A stretch of 64,000 nt of DNA, taken from the NCBI GenBank assembly GCA_014169315.1, contig AP022133.1:248001-312000 (forward strand). Direction: 5' to 3'. Below, in pieces: positions 20,716-28,899 of this stretch. The notes under the pieces were generated by a model. It did not search any database, was not told the DNA's origin, and saw nothing but the letters and a program-made list of their open reading frames with translations. Source of the DNA: Enterobacter cloacae. GTDB taxonomy: Bacteria > Pseudomonadota > Gammaproteobacteria > Enterobacterales > Enterobacteriaceae. The translations under genes and the position numbers were made by a program. Position 1 is the first letter of the stretch. The number at the start of each line of letters is the position of its first letter.

Positions 20716-21699
20716 TCAGGGAATTAACAGACTTGAACCCTGCGTCGCCCGACTCTCCAGCACCTCATGCGCACGTTGCGCATCGGCTAACGGGTATTTC
20801 TGCGCATCGGCCACATCCACTTTAATCGCACCGCTGGCGATCAGAGAGAACAGCTCGTTGCTGGCCTCAAGCAGCTCTGCCCGGTTGGTGATGTAGCCCT
20901 GAAGAGAAGGGCGCGTAACATACAGAGAACCTTTCTGGTTCAGAATGCCAAGATTCACGCCAGTAACGGCCCCTGATGAATTACCAAAACTCACCATCAG
21001 ACCGCGGCGTTGCAGGCAGTCCAGGGATGCTTCCCAGGTGTCTTTACCCACCGAGTCATACACCACGCGCACCTTTTTGCCGCCGGTTATTTCTTTCAGT
21101 CGCTCAACAATGTTCTCTTCGCGGTAGTTAATCACCTTCCATGCTCCAGCCTGCAGTGCCCGCTGGGCTTTTTGGGCAGAGCCTACGGTGCCGATAAGTT
21201 TCGCACCCAGCGCTTTTGCCCACTGGCAGGCGATCAGCCCCACACCGCCTGCAGCGGCATGAAACAGGAATTGTTCATCGGGTTTGATTTCATAGGTTTT
21301 GCGCAGCAGGTAATAAACGGTTAGCCCCTTCAGGAAAGAAGCGGCAGCCTGCTCGAACGATATCGCATTCGGTAGAATTGCGGCTTTGTCTGCCGGAACG
21401 TTATGAACGGTACTGTATGCACCCAGTGCCGATTGCGCATACACCACGCGGGCACCTTCTTTTATATGCTTAACGGCGTTGCCCACCTTGATAACCACAC
21501 CTGCCGCTTCGGTTCCCAGCCCGCTCGGCATTGACGGAGGGGGATAAAGACCGCTGCGAATATAGGTATCAATGTAGTTGATGCCGATGGCTTTGTTTTC
21601 GACCTGGATTTCGTTATCGCCAGGTGCAGCAGGGGTGAACTCTACTGCTTTGAGTACGTCAGGGCCACCATGCTTGTGAAATTCAATACGCGTTGCCAT
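20716..21699 (-). CDS. qor: Quinone oxidoreductase (NADPH), QorA
   Basis: The 327-residue protein equals E. coli QorA (zeta-crystallin type, medium-chain dehydrogenase family without zinc). It reduces quinones using NADPH. The nucleotide-binding AAAGGVGLIACQWAK motif is near residues 146-160, and the N-terminal catalytic-fold segment GTEAAG lies near 65. The start at 21699 gives the family N-terminus MATRIEFHKHGGP and has a GGAGG site 7 bases upstream. It is divergent from dnaB. Confidence 0.95.
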   Translation of the reverse strand: MATRIEFHKHGGPDVLKAVEFTPAAPGDNEIQVENKAIGINYIDTYIRSGLYPPPSMPSGLGTEAAGVVIKVGNAVKHIKEGARVVYAQSALGAYSTVHNVPADKAAILPNAISFEQAAASFLKGLTVYYLLRKTYEIKPDEQFLFHAAAGGVGLIACQWAKALGAKLIGTVGSAQKAQRALQAGAWKVINYREENIVERLKEITGGKKVRVVYDSVGKDTWEASLDCLQRRGLMVSFGNSSGAVTGVNLGILNQKGSLYVTRPSLQGYITNRAELLEASNELFSLIASGAIKVDVADAQKYPLADAQRAHEVLESRATQGSSLLIP

Positions 21700-21764
21700 G
21701 CTTCCTCCATAAGAAAATGTGGTAATCTTTCGACCCACTCTTTATCTCGGTAACTCCATTCACT

Positions 21765-23177
21765 ATGGCAGGAAACAAACCCTTCAACAAACAGACTGAA
21801 CCCCGTGAACGTGATTTTCAGGTCGCCGGGTTAAAAGTCCCGCCGCACTCGATTGAAGCGGAACAGTCGGTGTTGGGCGGTTTAATGCTGGATAACGAAC
21901 GCTGGGACGACGTCGCCGAGCGCGTCGTGTCCGAAGATTTCTACACCCGCCCGCATCGCCATATCTTTACTGAAATGGCGCGTCTGCAGGAGTCGGGCAG
22001 CCCGATTGACCTGATCACGCTCGCGGAATCGCTGGAGCGGCAGGGTCAACTGGACAGCGTCGGTGGGTTTGCCTATCTGGCAGAGCTTTCTAAAAATACG
22101 CCAAGTGCGGCGAACATCAGCGCTTACGCTGACATCGTGCGTGAACGTGCCGTTGTGCGTGAGATGATCTCGGTGGCGAATGAAATCGCCGAGGCGGGTT
22201 TTGATCCACAGGGTCGCACCAGCGAAGATCTGCTCGATCTCGCTGAGTCCCGCGTCTTTAAAATCGCCGAAAGCCGCGCGAACAAAGACGAAGGGCCGAA
22301 AAACATCGCCGATGTGCTTGATGCGACCGTTGCGCGTATCGAACAGCTGTTCCAGCAACCCCATGATGGTGTGACCGGTGTGAATACCGGCTATGACGAT
22401 CTCAACAAGAAAACTGCCGGTCTGCAGCCGTCAGATTTGATCATCGTCGCGGCGCGTCCATCAATGGGTAAAACAACATTTGCGATGAACCTCGTCGAAA
22501 ACGCGGCGATGTTGCAGGATAAACCGGTTTTAATCTTCAGTCTTGAGATGCCATCAGAACAGATCATGATGCGTTCCCTGGCGTCGCTGTCTCGCGTGGA
22601 TCAGACCCGTATTCGTACCGGTCAGCTCGACGATGAAGACTGGGCGCGGATCTCCGGCACGATGGGTATTCTGCTGGATAAACGTAATATCTATATCGAT
22701 GACTCCTCCGGTCTGACACCGACGGAAGTGCGCTCCCGTGCGCGCCGTATCGCCCGTGAACACGGTGGTATTGGCCTCATCATGATCGACTACCTCCAGC
22801 TGATGCGCGTGCCGTCGCTCTCCGACAACCGTACGCTGGAGATTGCAGAGATTTCCCGTTCGCTCAAAGCATTAGCCAAAGAGCTACACGTGCCGGTGGT
22901 GGCGCTCTCCCAGCTTAACCGCTCTCTGGAACAGCGTGCCGATAAACGTCCGGTGAACTCCGATCTGCGTGAATCCGGCTCCATCGAGCAGGATGCGGAC
23001 TTAATCATGTTTATCTACCGTGATGAGGTTTATCACGAGAATAGCGACCTGAAAGGGATCGCCGAAATTATTATTGGTAAACAACGTAACGGCCCCATCG
23101 GTACGGTACGTCTGACCTTTAACGGACAGTGGTCGCGTTTCGACAACTATGCCGGTCCTCAATATGATGATGAGTAA
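21765..23177 (+). CDS. dnaB: Replicative DNA helicase DnaB
   Basis: The 470-residue protein (E. coli 471) is the hexameric 5'-3' helicase at the replication fork. The N-terminal DnaG-binding domain covers about residues 30-130. The RecA-like motor domain shows Walker A ARPSMGKTT (near 230), the Walker B-like IMIDYLQLM (near 340) and DLRESGSIEQDAD (near 403). The C-terminus FDNYAGPQYDDE is as in E. coli. No intein or insertion is present. Confidence 0.97.
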   Translation: MAGNKPFNKQTEPRERDFQVAGLKVPPHSIEAEQSVLGGLMLDNERWDDVAERVVSEDFYTRPHRHIFTEMARLQESGSPIDLITLAESLERQGQLDSVGGFAYLAELSKNTPSAANISAYADIVRERAVVREMISVANEIAEAGFDPQGRTSEDLLDLAESRVFKIAESRANKDEGPKNIADVLDATVARIEQLFQQPHDGVTGVNTGYDDLNKKTAGLQPSDLIIVAARPSMGKTTFAMNLVENAAMLQDKPVLIFSLEMPSEQIMMRSLASLSRVDQTRIRTGQLDDEDWARISGTMGILLDKRNIYIDDSSGLTPTEVRSRARRIAREHGGIGLIMIDYLQLMRVPSLSDNRTLEIAEISRSLKALAKELHVPVVALSQLNRSLEQRADKRPVNSDLRESGSIEQDADLIMFIYRDEVYHENSDLKGIAEIIIGKQRNGPIGTVRLTFNGQWSRFDNYAGPQYDDE

Positions 23178-23256
23178 ATCGCCTTCATCCTTCACGACGC
23201 AGGTGCGTTGACTGCAACGCGAATGATTTTGGTGATTCTTTTATTAAGGAATTCAA

Positions 23257-24336
23257 ATGCAAGCGGCAACTGTAATCATTAACCGCCGCGCTCTGCGACA
23301 CAACCTGCAGCGTCTGCGTGAACTGGCCCCCGCCAGCAAGCTCGTTGCAGTCGTGAAAGCGAACGCTTACGGACACGGTCTTCTCGAGACCGCGCGAACG
23401 CTCCCCGATGCCGACGCCTTTGGCGTCGCCCGTCTCGAAGAAGCTCTCCGCCTGCGTGCAGGCGGGATCGCCCAACCCATTCTGCTCCTCGAAGGTTTTT
23501 TCGAAGCCTCCGACCTGCCGACCATCGCCGATCAGCACCTGCACACAGCGGTACATAACGAAGAGCAGCTGGCAGCACTGGAAACGGCAGAGCTGAGCGA
23601 GCCGGTCACCGTGTGGATGAAGCTCGACACGGGCATGCACCGTCTGGGCGTGCGCCCGGAAAACGCAGAGGCGTTTTATCAGCGTCTGTGTCAGTGCAAA
23701 AACGTGCGTCAGCCGGTGAATATTGTCAGCCATTTTGCTCGCGCAGATGAGCCAGAATGTGGCGCAACCGAGCAGCAACTCGATATTTTTAACACCTTCT
23801 GTGAAGGCAAGCCGGGGATGCGCTCTATTGCGGCATCCGGCGGCATTCTGTTGTGGCCACAGTCGCACTTTGACTGGGCGCGCCCGGGGATTATTCTCTA
23901 CGGCGTGTCGCCGCTGGAGAATAAACCGTGGGGGCCAGATTTTGGCTTGCAGCCGGTGATGTCGCTGGTTTCTAACCTGATTGCCGTGCGCGAGCACAAA
24001 GCGGGTGAACCGGTGGGCTACGGCGGAACCTGGGACAGCAAGCGCGATACGCGTCTGGGTGTGGTGGCGATGGGTTACGGTGACGGCTACCCGCGCGCTG
24101 CGCCATCCGGTACGCCGGTGCTGGTGAATGGCCGTGAAGTGCAGATTGTGGGCCGTGTGGCGATGGATATGATCTGCGTTGACCTGGGGCCAGAGGCACA
24201 GGACAAGGCTGGCGATCCGGTGGTGATGTGGGGCGAAGGCTTACCCGTTGAACGCATTGCTGAAATCACGAAAGTAAGTGCTTACGAACTTATCACGCGC
24301 CTGACGTCGCGGGTGGCGATGAAGTATATCGATTAA
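23257..24336 (+). CDS. alr: Alanine racemase, biosynthetic
   Basis: The 359-residue PLP enzyme converts L- to D-alanine for peptidoglycan. The PLP-binding Lys34 lies in [10 protein letters not shown] (32-41), and the second catalytic Tyr lies in [13 protein letters not shown] (near 255). It lies 79 bases after dnaB, as in E. coli. The DNA just downstream marks the left edge of an accessory island. Confidence 0.96.
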   Translation: MQAATVIINRRALRHNLQRLRELAPASKLVAVVKANAYGHGLLETARTLPDADAFGVARLEEALRLRAGGIAQPILLLEGFFEASDLPTIADQHLHTAVHNEEQLAALETAELSEPVTVWMKLDTGMHRLGVRPENAEAFYQRLCQCKNVRQPVNIVSHFARADEPECGATEQQLDIFNTFCEGKPGMRSIAASGGILLWPQSHFDWARPGIILYGVSPLENKPWGPDFGLQPVMSLVSNLIAVREHKAGEPVGYGGTWDSKRDTRLGVVAMGYGDGYPRAAPSGTPVLVNGREVQIVGRVAMDMICVDLGPEAQDKAGDPVVMWGEGLPVERIAEITKVSAYELITRLTSRVAMKYID

Positions 24337-24350
24337 CCGTGCCTGAATGT

Positions 24351-24385
24351 CCGCATCCAACAGCCGATATGACCGTTGGATGCGG
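24351..24385. terminator. Long hairpin between alr and the lipase-like gene
   Basis: A perfect 11-bp stem CCGCATCCAAC/GTTGGATGCGG with a 13-base loop lies between two convergent genes. It has no strong T run on either side. It may protect 3' ends or act as a weak terminator. Confidence 0.55.
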
Positions 24386-24393
24386 TGAACGTC

Positions 24394-25524
24394 TTATTTC
24401 AGCACGTCGTAAATAGCCTGATTCGTGAGGTATTCCGATACCAGCCCCGATTCAGGGGTAAAAGGCACTCCGTGCACTGCTGAGAAAGGCATCCCGGTGC
24501 TTGCGCGGGAAACGTAGCGCTCACCCTGGTCATTCTCGGAAACGGTGTAAACGGTGTTTCGCATTTGGCTAAATACCGCAGCATTACGCTGAATTGACTG
24601 ATGCAACTCAAGTAGCTGTATCCCGTCCAGATTGAGTTTCTTGTCCATATTCACGCCCCATCTTTGCAGACAAACCTCTGCAAAATGACGCACGATCATG
24701 CCTGGTTCATGCGCTACTTTTGGCCCCTTATCACCATTAGCCGATGCATTGCCGACGAGGGTCGCGTGTCGGCCAGACATCGGATAAATGTGCACACGCG
24801 TCGTATTATGGGTTTCAGGGATGACACAGGAGAAACCTGTTGAGCGCTCATCTTTGGCATAAAAAGCAACATACTCTTTGACGTTGCTGCCTAAGGTCAC
24901 TTTGTCTGATTTGAAATTGCCTGTTCCCGGAACTGGGTCAACTGCAAAAATATTGACCGGGATGGTTGTCAGAACCGGGTCGGCCAGCATGGCGTTGGCC
25001 AGCATATGGCAACTGATCCCACCCCGACTCCATCCTACCAGGTTGACCTGCGTCGGCAGAATTTGCCCCTTGCGGAAAGTTTTAATGATCTGCTGCTGCA
25101 GCGCCTGCTGCGTGACTTTTCGGTCGCCGTAATCATATTTACGCCACCAGAACGAGCCTGTGACTTCGACGTCCTCAATCGGGATACCGGCCTTTTTCAG
25201 CTGCTCATAATTCTCTTTCGTGAGCTTTTCTCGCTGCCAGTCAACGTGCCCTTTCATAATATTGAGGGCGTGCTGAATATTTTCGTTCCAGCCGCTTCCA
25301 AAAAGCCGACCACGTAGCTGGCCGTAATCACCGCTTTTTACCCACAGCTCATCACTCTGGAGGTTGCCACTTCCTGGGCCATCAAGAATGATCCATTCCG
25401 CAAACTCTTTACCTTTGTTATTGGCGGCGAGCGTCGAAATTAACTCCCCGTTCCAGTAGTTAACATGTGTGTCATCAAATTTATTCGAACCGGTACCGCA
25501 GAAATACACTGTTAATGTCGTCAT
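24394..25524 (-). CDS. Lipase-like alpha/beta hydrolase, possible antibacterial or secreted effector
   Basis: I do not recognise a named family member in this 376-residue protein. It opens with VYFCGTGSNK (6-15), similar to the N-terminal Gly-Thr-Gly-x-Asn motif of DUF2235/Tle1-type lipases. It carries a nucleophile elbow VGWSRGG with the GxSxG motif at 164-168 (Ser166). Asp196 (FAVDPVPG) and His253 (SGRHATL) are plausible partners of a Ser-Asp-His triad. No signal peptide or transmembrane helix is seen. The start at 25524 (MTTLTVYFC) follows a GAGG site; an in-frame ATG 12 bases upstream is poorer. It is divergent from the LuxR-type regulator and convergent with alr. No immunity gene or VgrG/PAAR gene is adjacent. 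Confidence 0.6.
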   Translation of the reverse strand: MTTLTVYFCGTGSNKFDDTHVNYWNGELISTLAANNKGKEFAEWIILDGPGSGNLQSDELWVKSGDYGQLRGRLFGSGWNENIQHALNIMKGHVDWQREKLTKENYEQLKKAGIPIEDVEVTGSFWWRKYDYGDRKVTQQALQQQIIKTFRKGQILPTQVNLVGWSRGGISCHMLANAMLADPVLTTIPVNIFAVDPVPGTGNFKSDKVTLGSNVKEYVAFYAKDERSTGFSCVIPETHNTTRVHIYPMSGRHATLVGNASANGDKGPKVAHEPGMIVRHFAEVCLQRWGVNMDKKLNLDGIQLLELHQSIQRNAAVFSQMRNTVYTVSENDQGERYVSRASTGMPFSAVHGVPFTPESGLVSEYLTNQAIYDVLK

Positions 25525-25828
25525 AAGAAACCTCATTCAAATATTAATGTATAGATGGGTTGCATAAATGCAGATAAATAATAGGTGAGCCGGTTCACAT
25601 CTTAAATATGCTAATCGGCCCAGGTTGTTTTTGTTATGAATAATGTCGGCGAAAAATTAATGTATGCTATATTTTTTGTTTAGCGCTGCTTAATTTAATG
25701 CGTGTGAATATGACATTTGTCTTATGCCATTTGCTGTTTTTCAAGTTCTCAAATTACACTCATACTTATTTTTGAAAAGGCTTATTTAATAACGTAAGGA
25801 AATAAAACCAAGACGAGGTAAAGTGGTG
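25525..25828. promoter_or_regulatory. AT-rich divergent region between lipase-like gene and LuxR-type regulator
   Basis: This 304-bp gap holds no gene on either strand and is markedly more A/T-rich than the flanking core genes. It must contain the promoters of both divergent genes. The low GC suggests foreign origin and possible H-NS binding; no specific operator could be fixed by eye. Confidence 0.5.
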
Positions 25829-26434
25829 ATGAATGTATTGATGATTGATGAATTACCGATCTACATTCACGGTATGAAGACTGAACTAAAGAGAGTGATG
25901 CCTGAATGTACCGTTTTTTCTACAGACAGCTTCGAAGACGCACACACCGTTTTGATGTCCACTTCCGTTAACATTGTTCTGTTAGACGGTGAAATGAATT
26001 GCAGCGAGTTCATCAAAATGCTAACGCAGGACTGGCCTTCATTACCCATTGTTGTGATGTTGAGAAAGGCGACGGATGGGATCTTTAATTTTTATATTCA
26101 GCAAAATGTAAAAGGTCTTTTTACCAAGGACCTTCCCGTGGAAAAAATCAGCCAGATCCTGAGCATGGTTTCATCCGGCGTTGTCTGTTTTCCTGAGCAG
26201 GCCATACTTCATCGTGAAGCTCCGGGTAACACGCTACTCATTCATACGCTGAGCCGACGCCAGCAGGAGGTGCTGAAGTTACTGGCAAAAGGAGGTACCA
26301 ATAAACAAATCAGCAGGCAGTTAAATATCAGTGCCGGAACCGTAAAAGTACACCTTGAATCCATTTTCCATCGTCTTCAGGTGAATAACCGCACGCAGGC
26401 AGCAATGCTCTATTATAAATATATTGCGATCTAG
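25829..26434 (+). CDS. LuxR/FixJ-type response-regulator-like transcription factor
   Basis: The 201-residue protein has an N-terminal receiver-like domain (about 1-118) with an acidic pair (IDE at 6-8) and an Asp in LLDGE near 55. The Lys of FTKD near residue 97 completes the usual receiver trio. The C-terminus is a LuxR-type helix-turn-helix (about 137-195) with TNKQISRQLNISAGTVKVHLESIF. Small stand-alone regulators of this class are common in enterics. No sensor kinase lies nearby, so input is unknown. The start 25829 is chosen because the GAGGT site at 25815-25819 is correctly spaced for it; GTG codons at 25823 and 25826 are too close. It is the likely regulator of the divergent lipase-like gene and perhaps of the lysis-like operon. 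Confidence 0.75.
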   Translation: MNVLMIDELPIYIHGMKTELKRVMPECTVFSTDSFEDAHTVLMSTSVNIVLLDGEMNCSEFIKMLTQDWPSLPIVVMLRKATDGIFNFYIQQNVKGLFTKDLPVEKISQILSMVSSGVVCFPEQAILHREAPGNTLLIHTLSRRQQEVLKLLAKGGTNKQISRQLNISAGTVKVHLESIFHRLQVNNRTQAAMLYYKYIAI

Positions 26435-26454
26435 GTTACATTACAGATGCAGAT

Positions 26455-26490
26455 AAAAGCGCAACAAATGTGGAGTTTGTTGCGCTTTTT
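26455..26490. terminator. Bidirectional terminator between regulator and membrane gene
   Basis: A near-perfect 14-bp stem AAAAGCGCAACAAA/TTTGTTGCGCTTTT with a 7-base loop has T runs on either reading. It stops the LuxR-type gene rightward and the operon ending at 26492 leftward. Confidence 0.92.
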
Positions 26491-26491
26491 G

Positions 26492-26782
26492 CTATTTATG
26501 TCTGAGGAAAAAATAATAAATCACCACAACTAACGTACCAAAATCCTGAAGTAACCAAAATGGGAAGCTATCATTTAAGATATCTTCTCCTGTCAAAATG
26601 AATTTTACATTCAGACAGCTCTCACCGAAAAAACCAAATGCCAGTGCTGCCAGACCTAACTTACTCATAACAGGCAATGCATGAACACGGCGGCTATAGG
26701 CGGCAAACAAAATAATAAATGACGTTATCAGATCGACAAGAATAATGACCAGCAGTACCCAGTCTTTGTTCATATTGAGCAT
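26492..26782 (-). CDS. Small three-helix membrane protein, holin-like
   Basis: The 96-residue protein has three hydrophobic segments (about residues 7-28, 38-57 and 72-92) and a short basic end (FLRHK), the general form of a phage holin or antiholin. The start at 26782 is set by a GGGGAA site and by overlap with the upstream gene (its TAA ends at 26784). It is the last gene of the leftward operon. I do not recognise a named family; the holin idea rests on size, topology and the endolysin encoded in the same operon. Confidence 0.5.
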   Translation of the reverse strand: MLNMNKDWVLLVIILVDLITSFIILFAAYSRRVHALPVMSKLGLAALAFGFFGESCLNVKFILTGEDILNDSFPFWLLQDFGTLVVVIYYFFLRHK

Positions 26783-26783
26783 A

Positions 26784-27191
26784 TTATTCCCCGTTGAGCT
26801 TGTTATCATTTGAATCTGACTGAGGGAGTGAATCGTTCCTGACTTTTCTTTTGATTACGCTGGCAACATCAAAAATATCCTGCTGCTCATGCCGTCGAAA
26901 GAAGTTTGCCAGCCAGACGATCAACCCATTGCTGAGCGCACCTAAGATATACCCCAGGCCCAGAGTGATATCTGCCTGAGTCAGATCGATCTTGAGCCAG
27001 CGAGCCGCTAACCCGCCCAATGCAATGGCGGCCCCCATACTTATTCCACCAAAGATCACGCCTGCGACAAATCGACTATGCTGGTGCAGCCGTTGTGGCT
27101 GCCAAAAAAAGGAGATACTTACGCCACCAAATAATCCAGAGAAAGCCAGTAGTGCCTCACTGATCAGTGTGGGGAGATAGATGTCGGACAT
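26784..27191 (-). CDS. Membrane protein with three helices and charged tail, holin-like
   Basis: This 135-residue protein shows three transmembrane segments (about 8-30, 41-65 and 77-98), rich in Gly and Ala. A strongly charged C-terminal tail of about 37 residues (NFFRRHEQQ through SNDNKLNGE) follows. This topology resembles class I holins, although it is longer than most. The gene is tightly coupled to the 96-residue membrane gene downstream. With the cytoplasmic-type endolysin in the same operon, a pore for endolysin release is the simplest reading, but an unrelated membrane role cannot be excluded. Confidence 0.5.
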   Translation of the reverse strand: MSDIYLPTLISEALLAFSGLFGGVSISFFWQPQRLHQHSRFVAGVIFGGISMGAAIALGGLAARWLKIDLTQADITLGLGYILGALSNGLIVWLANFFRRHEQQDIFDVASVIKRKVRNDSLPQSDSNDNKLNGE

Positions 27192-27213
27192 GGGCTTATC
27201 CTCAGCGTGGGTA

Positions 27214-27249
27214 AAATCCCCTGTCCGTGATTGAGAAGTCAGGGGATTT
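27214..27249 (-). terminator. Hairpin inside the lysis-like operon
   Basis: A perfect 10-bp stem AAATCCCCTG/CAGGGGATTT with a 16-base loop lies between the barnase-like gene and the downstream membrane genes. Read leftward it is followed by TTTA only. It may attenuate expression of the two membrane genes. Confidence 0.55.
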
Positions 27250-27270
27250 CACCGCCAGTTACAGAGTGGG

Positions 27271-27753
27271 TTATTGGCAAGGTTCAAGCTCAACCAAATG
27301 TTGGTATTGATCGGTGGTAATAAATCGCTGTGGCCCTGACAGGCTGTAAATCACCCGTTTGGGGCTGCGATATCCTTTCACGACATCAATGTCCGCAGTC
27401 AGCCAGGCTTGATTTGCCGGTAGCGCTGGGTTGTTGTAAATATCGCCACCTATCCATCTGTTGTTGGTTTTTTTCACGCCCCACAGCGTTTCAGACGCCT
27501 GGCCAGACCACCCAAGACGCTTTGCTTCATCTACGGTGATATACCTGTCAGGTAGCCGACCAAAATTTTTAATATTGCGCAGCGTGGTCGCTAAATCGGT
27601 GATGTTATTTACCGGTGGAACACCTTTTTCCGTCAAAAAGGTATTTGTCTCTTTAATTTCATCTTCACAGGTTTTTAAAGCGGCACTGACCTGCATGGCT
27701 GAAAAAAGCGAAACCGATAACAGCGCTGCAGTGATTAGTTTATTGATTTTCAT
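27271..27753 (-). CDS. Secreted barnase-fold protein lacking catalytic residues
   Basis: The 160-residue product has a signal peptide (cut after about Ala24) and a C-terminal domain that aligns clearly with barnase: LPDRYITVDEAKRLGW (68-82), GGDIYNN (102-108), ADIDVVKGYRS (120-130) and RFITTDQYQ (143-151). Barnase Glu73 and His102, the acid-base pair, align to Thr119 and Gln149, and Lys27 aligns to Val74. Arg83 and Arg87 are kept as Arg129 and Arg133. So the RNA-binding frame remains but the catalytic pair is gone. Cys29 and Cys159 could form a disulfide in the periplasm. The gene lies 16 bases after the endolysin gene. Barnase numbering is from memory. A role as binding protein or inactive toxin is inference. 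Confidence 0.7.
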   Translation of the reverse strand: MKINKLITAALLSVSLFSAMQVSAALKTCEDEIKETNTFLTEKGVPPVNNITDLATTLRNIKNFGRLPDRYITVDEAKRLGWSGQASETLWGVKKTNNRWIGGDIYNNPALPANQAWLTADIDVVKGYRSPKRVIYSLSGPQRFITTDQYQHLVELEPCQ

Positions 27754-27769
27754 GATGTTCCCTTAATGG

Positions 27770-28219
27770 TTAACTCAGAAATAATCTCATTTCGGCGTCA
27801 CGGCGACGCGTAAGCCCCGCCAGTACTCTGCCGCCTGCTTTGTTCCAGCATTTAAATTGCAACGCAGCCGCTTCTTTGTCTCCTGCGTTGACCTTTTTAA
27901 GCAGCGTCGATTTCTTTAAATTGCCGAGGCCAAGATTGAAGGCGAAGGACACCAGGGCGTCGAACTGATTCTGGGTAACCGACAGCGTCAGCAGTTTCTT
28001 CACGCCAGTTTCAGTGCGCTTCAGGTCTTTGCGCAGGATATTTTTGGCTTCACCGGTGGTGATTTTGATGAGCTTTTCCATCTCCTCTTTCAGAATCAAA
28101 TGGCCGTAGCCAATCGTCCATAACCCGACGGCATCGCGGTAACGTTCCAGCTTTAGTCCTTCAAACTGGCAAATCAGCTGCACGCCTTTGTCACCAGTGC
28201 TTTCTGGTTGCTTGTTCAT
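27770..28219 (-). CDS. T4-type lysozyme (endolysin, GH24)
   Basis: The 149-residue muramidase cleaves the glycan strands of peptidoglycan. The catalytic Glu20-(8)-Asp29-(5)-Thr35 triad (CQFEGLK, YRDAVG, WTIGYGH) has exactly the T4 lysozyme spacing. No signal peptide or signal-anchor helix is present, so release to the periplasm would need a holin; two small membrane proteins are encoded downstream. The ATG at 28219 shares one base with the TGA of the upstream DUF2589-like gene, so the two are translationally coupled. No phage structural, integrase or spanin gene is adjacent. Confidence 0.9.
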   Translation of the reverse strand: MNKQPESTGDKGVQLICQFEGLKLERYRDAVGLWTIGYGHLILKEEMEKLIKITTGEAKNILRKDLKRTETGVKKLLTLSVTQNQFDALVSFAFNLGLGNLKKSTLLKKVNAGDKEAAALQFKCWNKAGGRVLAGLTRRRDAEMRLFLS

Positions 28220-28824
28220 CACGGAGTCTCCTCTGCTTTCGGACGGGGGATAACTTTGTTGGTGTACTCATCAATCAAACGCATGATGCTTTCTGGTGGT
28301 GGGAGGGCGGTAAATTGCATCTCCACGTCAACGTGGCGGCTGTCACGCCCACCTTTGCTATCGCTGGAAGGTGAAAGGCTGACGTGAAAGCGGCCAAACT
28401 CGTTTTCTCCCGATTGCGGGGAGGGGGCTTGCATACCTTCCGTGCGGATCGTCAGGTTGACCTTCATCTTTTCCAGCATCAGCCCACGCGGTGTAGAGAG
28501 CGCAACGAGGGGCAGATCGAAATAGTGGTTCTCATCCAGTGCCAGCTGGACGGTGCGCGGGATCAGTGAACCGTCATCGGCGGGTTCGAAAAAGGGATCC
28601 AGCATCTTCATGTACTGCTGAGCGATTAACTCGTTTGCCGCCGTTGCGGCGTACTGCATTCCGCGCGTAATATCCTCCAGCGTGACCGGTACGCCGGGAA
28701 TATCCGCAGGCGGTGGCGGCGGATTTTTCCCTTGTACAGGGGGCGTCGTTCCGTCAGCCTCTTTCTCCCTCTTATTTTCTGGCTCCTCATCCTTACTGCC
28801 GCGTAGCCATGTTTTAAAAGACAT
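28219..28824 (-). CDS. DUF2589-like protein with proline-rich linker
   Basis: The 201-residue protein has a charged N-terminus (about 1-25), a Pro-rich linker (PVQGKNPPPPPADIPG near 28-43) and a domain resembling the DUF2589 protein encoded upstream. That domain begins with an Ala-rich helix (ITRGMQYAATAANELIAQQYM). Beta-rich segments follow (LALDENHYFDLPLVAL, KVNLTIRTE, VDVEMQFTALPPPE), then a closing amphipathic helix (IMRLIDEYTN). The second copy of the same unusual fold in one operon suggests a paired assembly. The start at 28824 follows a GGAG site; an in-frame ATG at 28851 is less well placed. Function unknown. Confidence 0.6.
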   Translation of the reverse strand: MSFKTWLRGSKDEEPENKREKEADGTTPPVQGKNPPPPPADIPGVPVTLEDITRGMQYAATAANELIAQQYMKMLDPFFEPADDGSLIPRTVQLALDENHYFDLPLVALSTPRGLMLEKMKVNLTIRTEGMQAPSPQSGENEFGRFHVSLSPSSDSKGGRDSRHVDVEMQFTALPPPESIMRLIDEYTNKVIPRPKAEETP

Positions 28825-28899
28825 AATTCGCTCCTGAAGAGGGGCCACCAAAGGCGGCCCCGTACGTTACGGAATGGCTATTACCCACAGTGCAAAACG

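Noticed and set aside
20618..20896. A 92-codon rightward frame after pspG
   Set aside because: It runs through a bidirectional terminator and into the 3' end of qor, and has no ribosome site or similarity.
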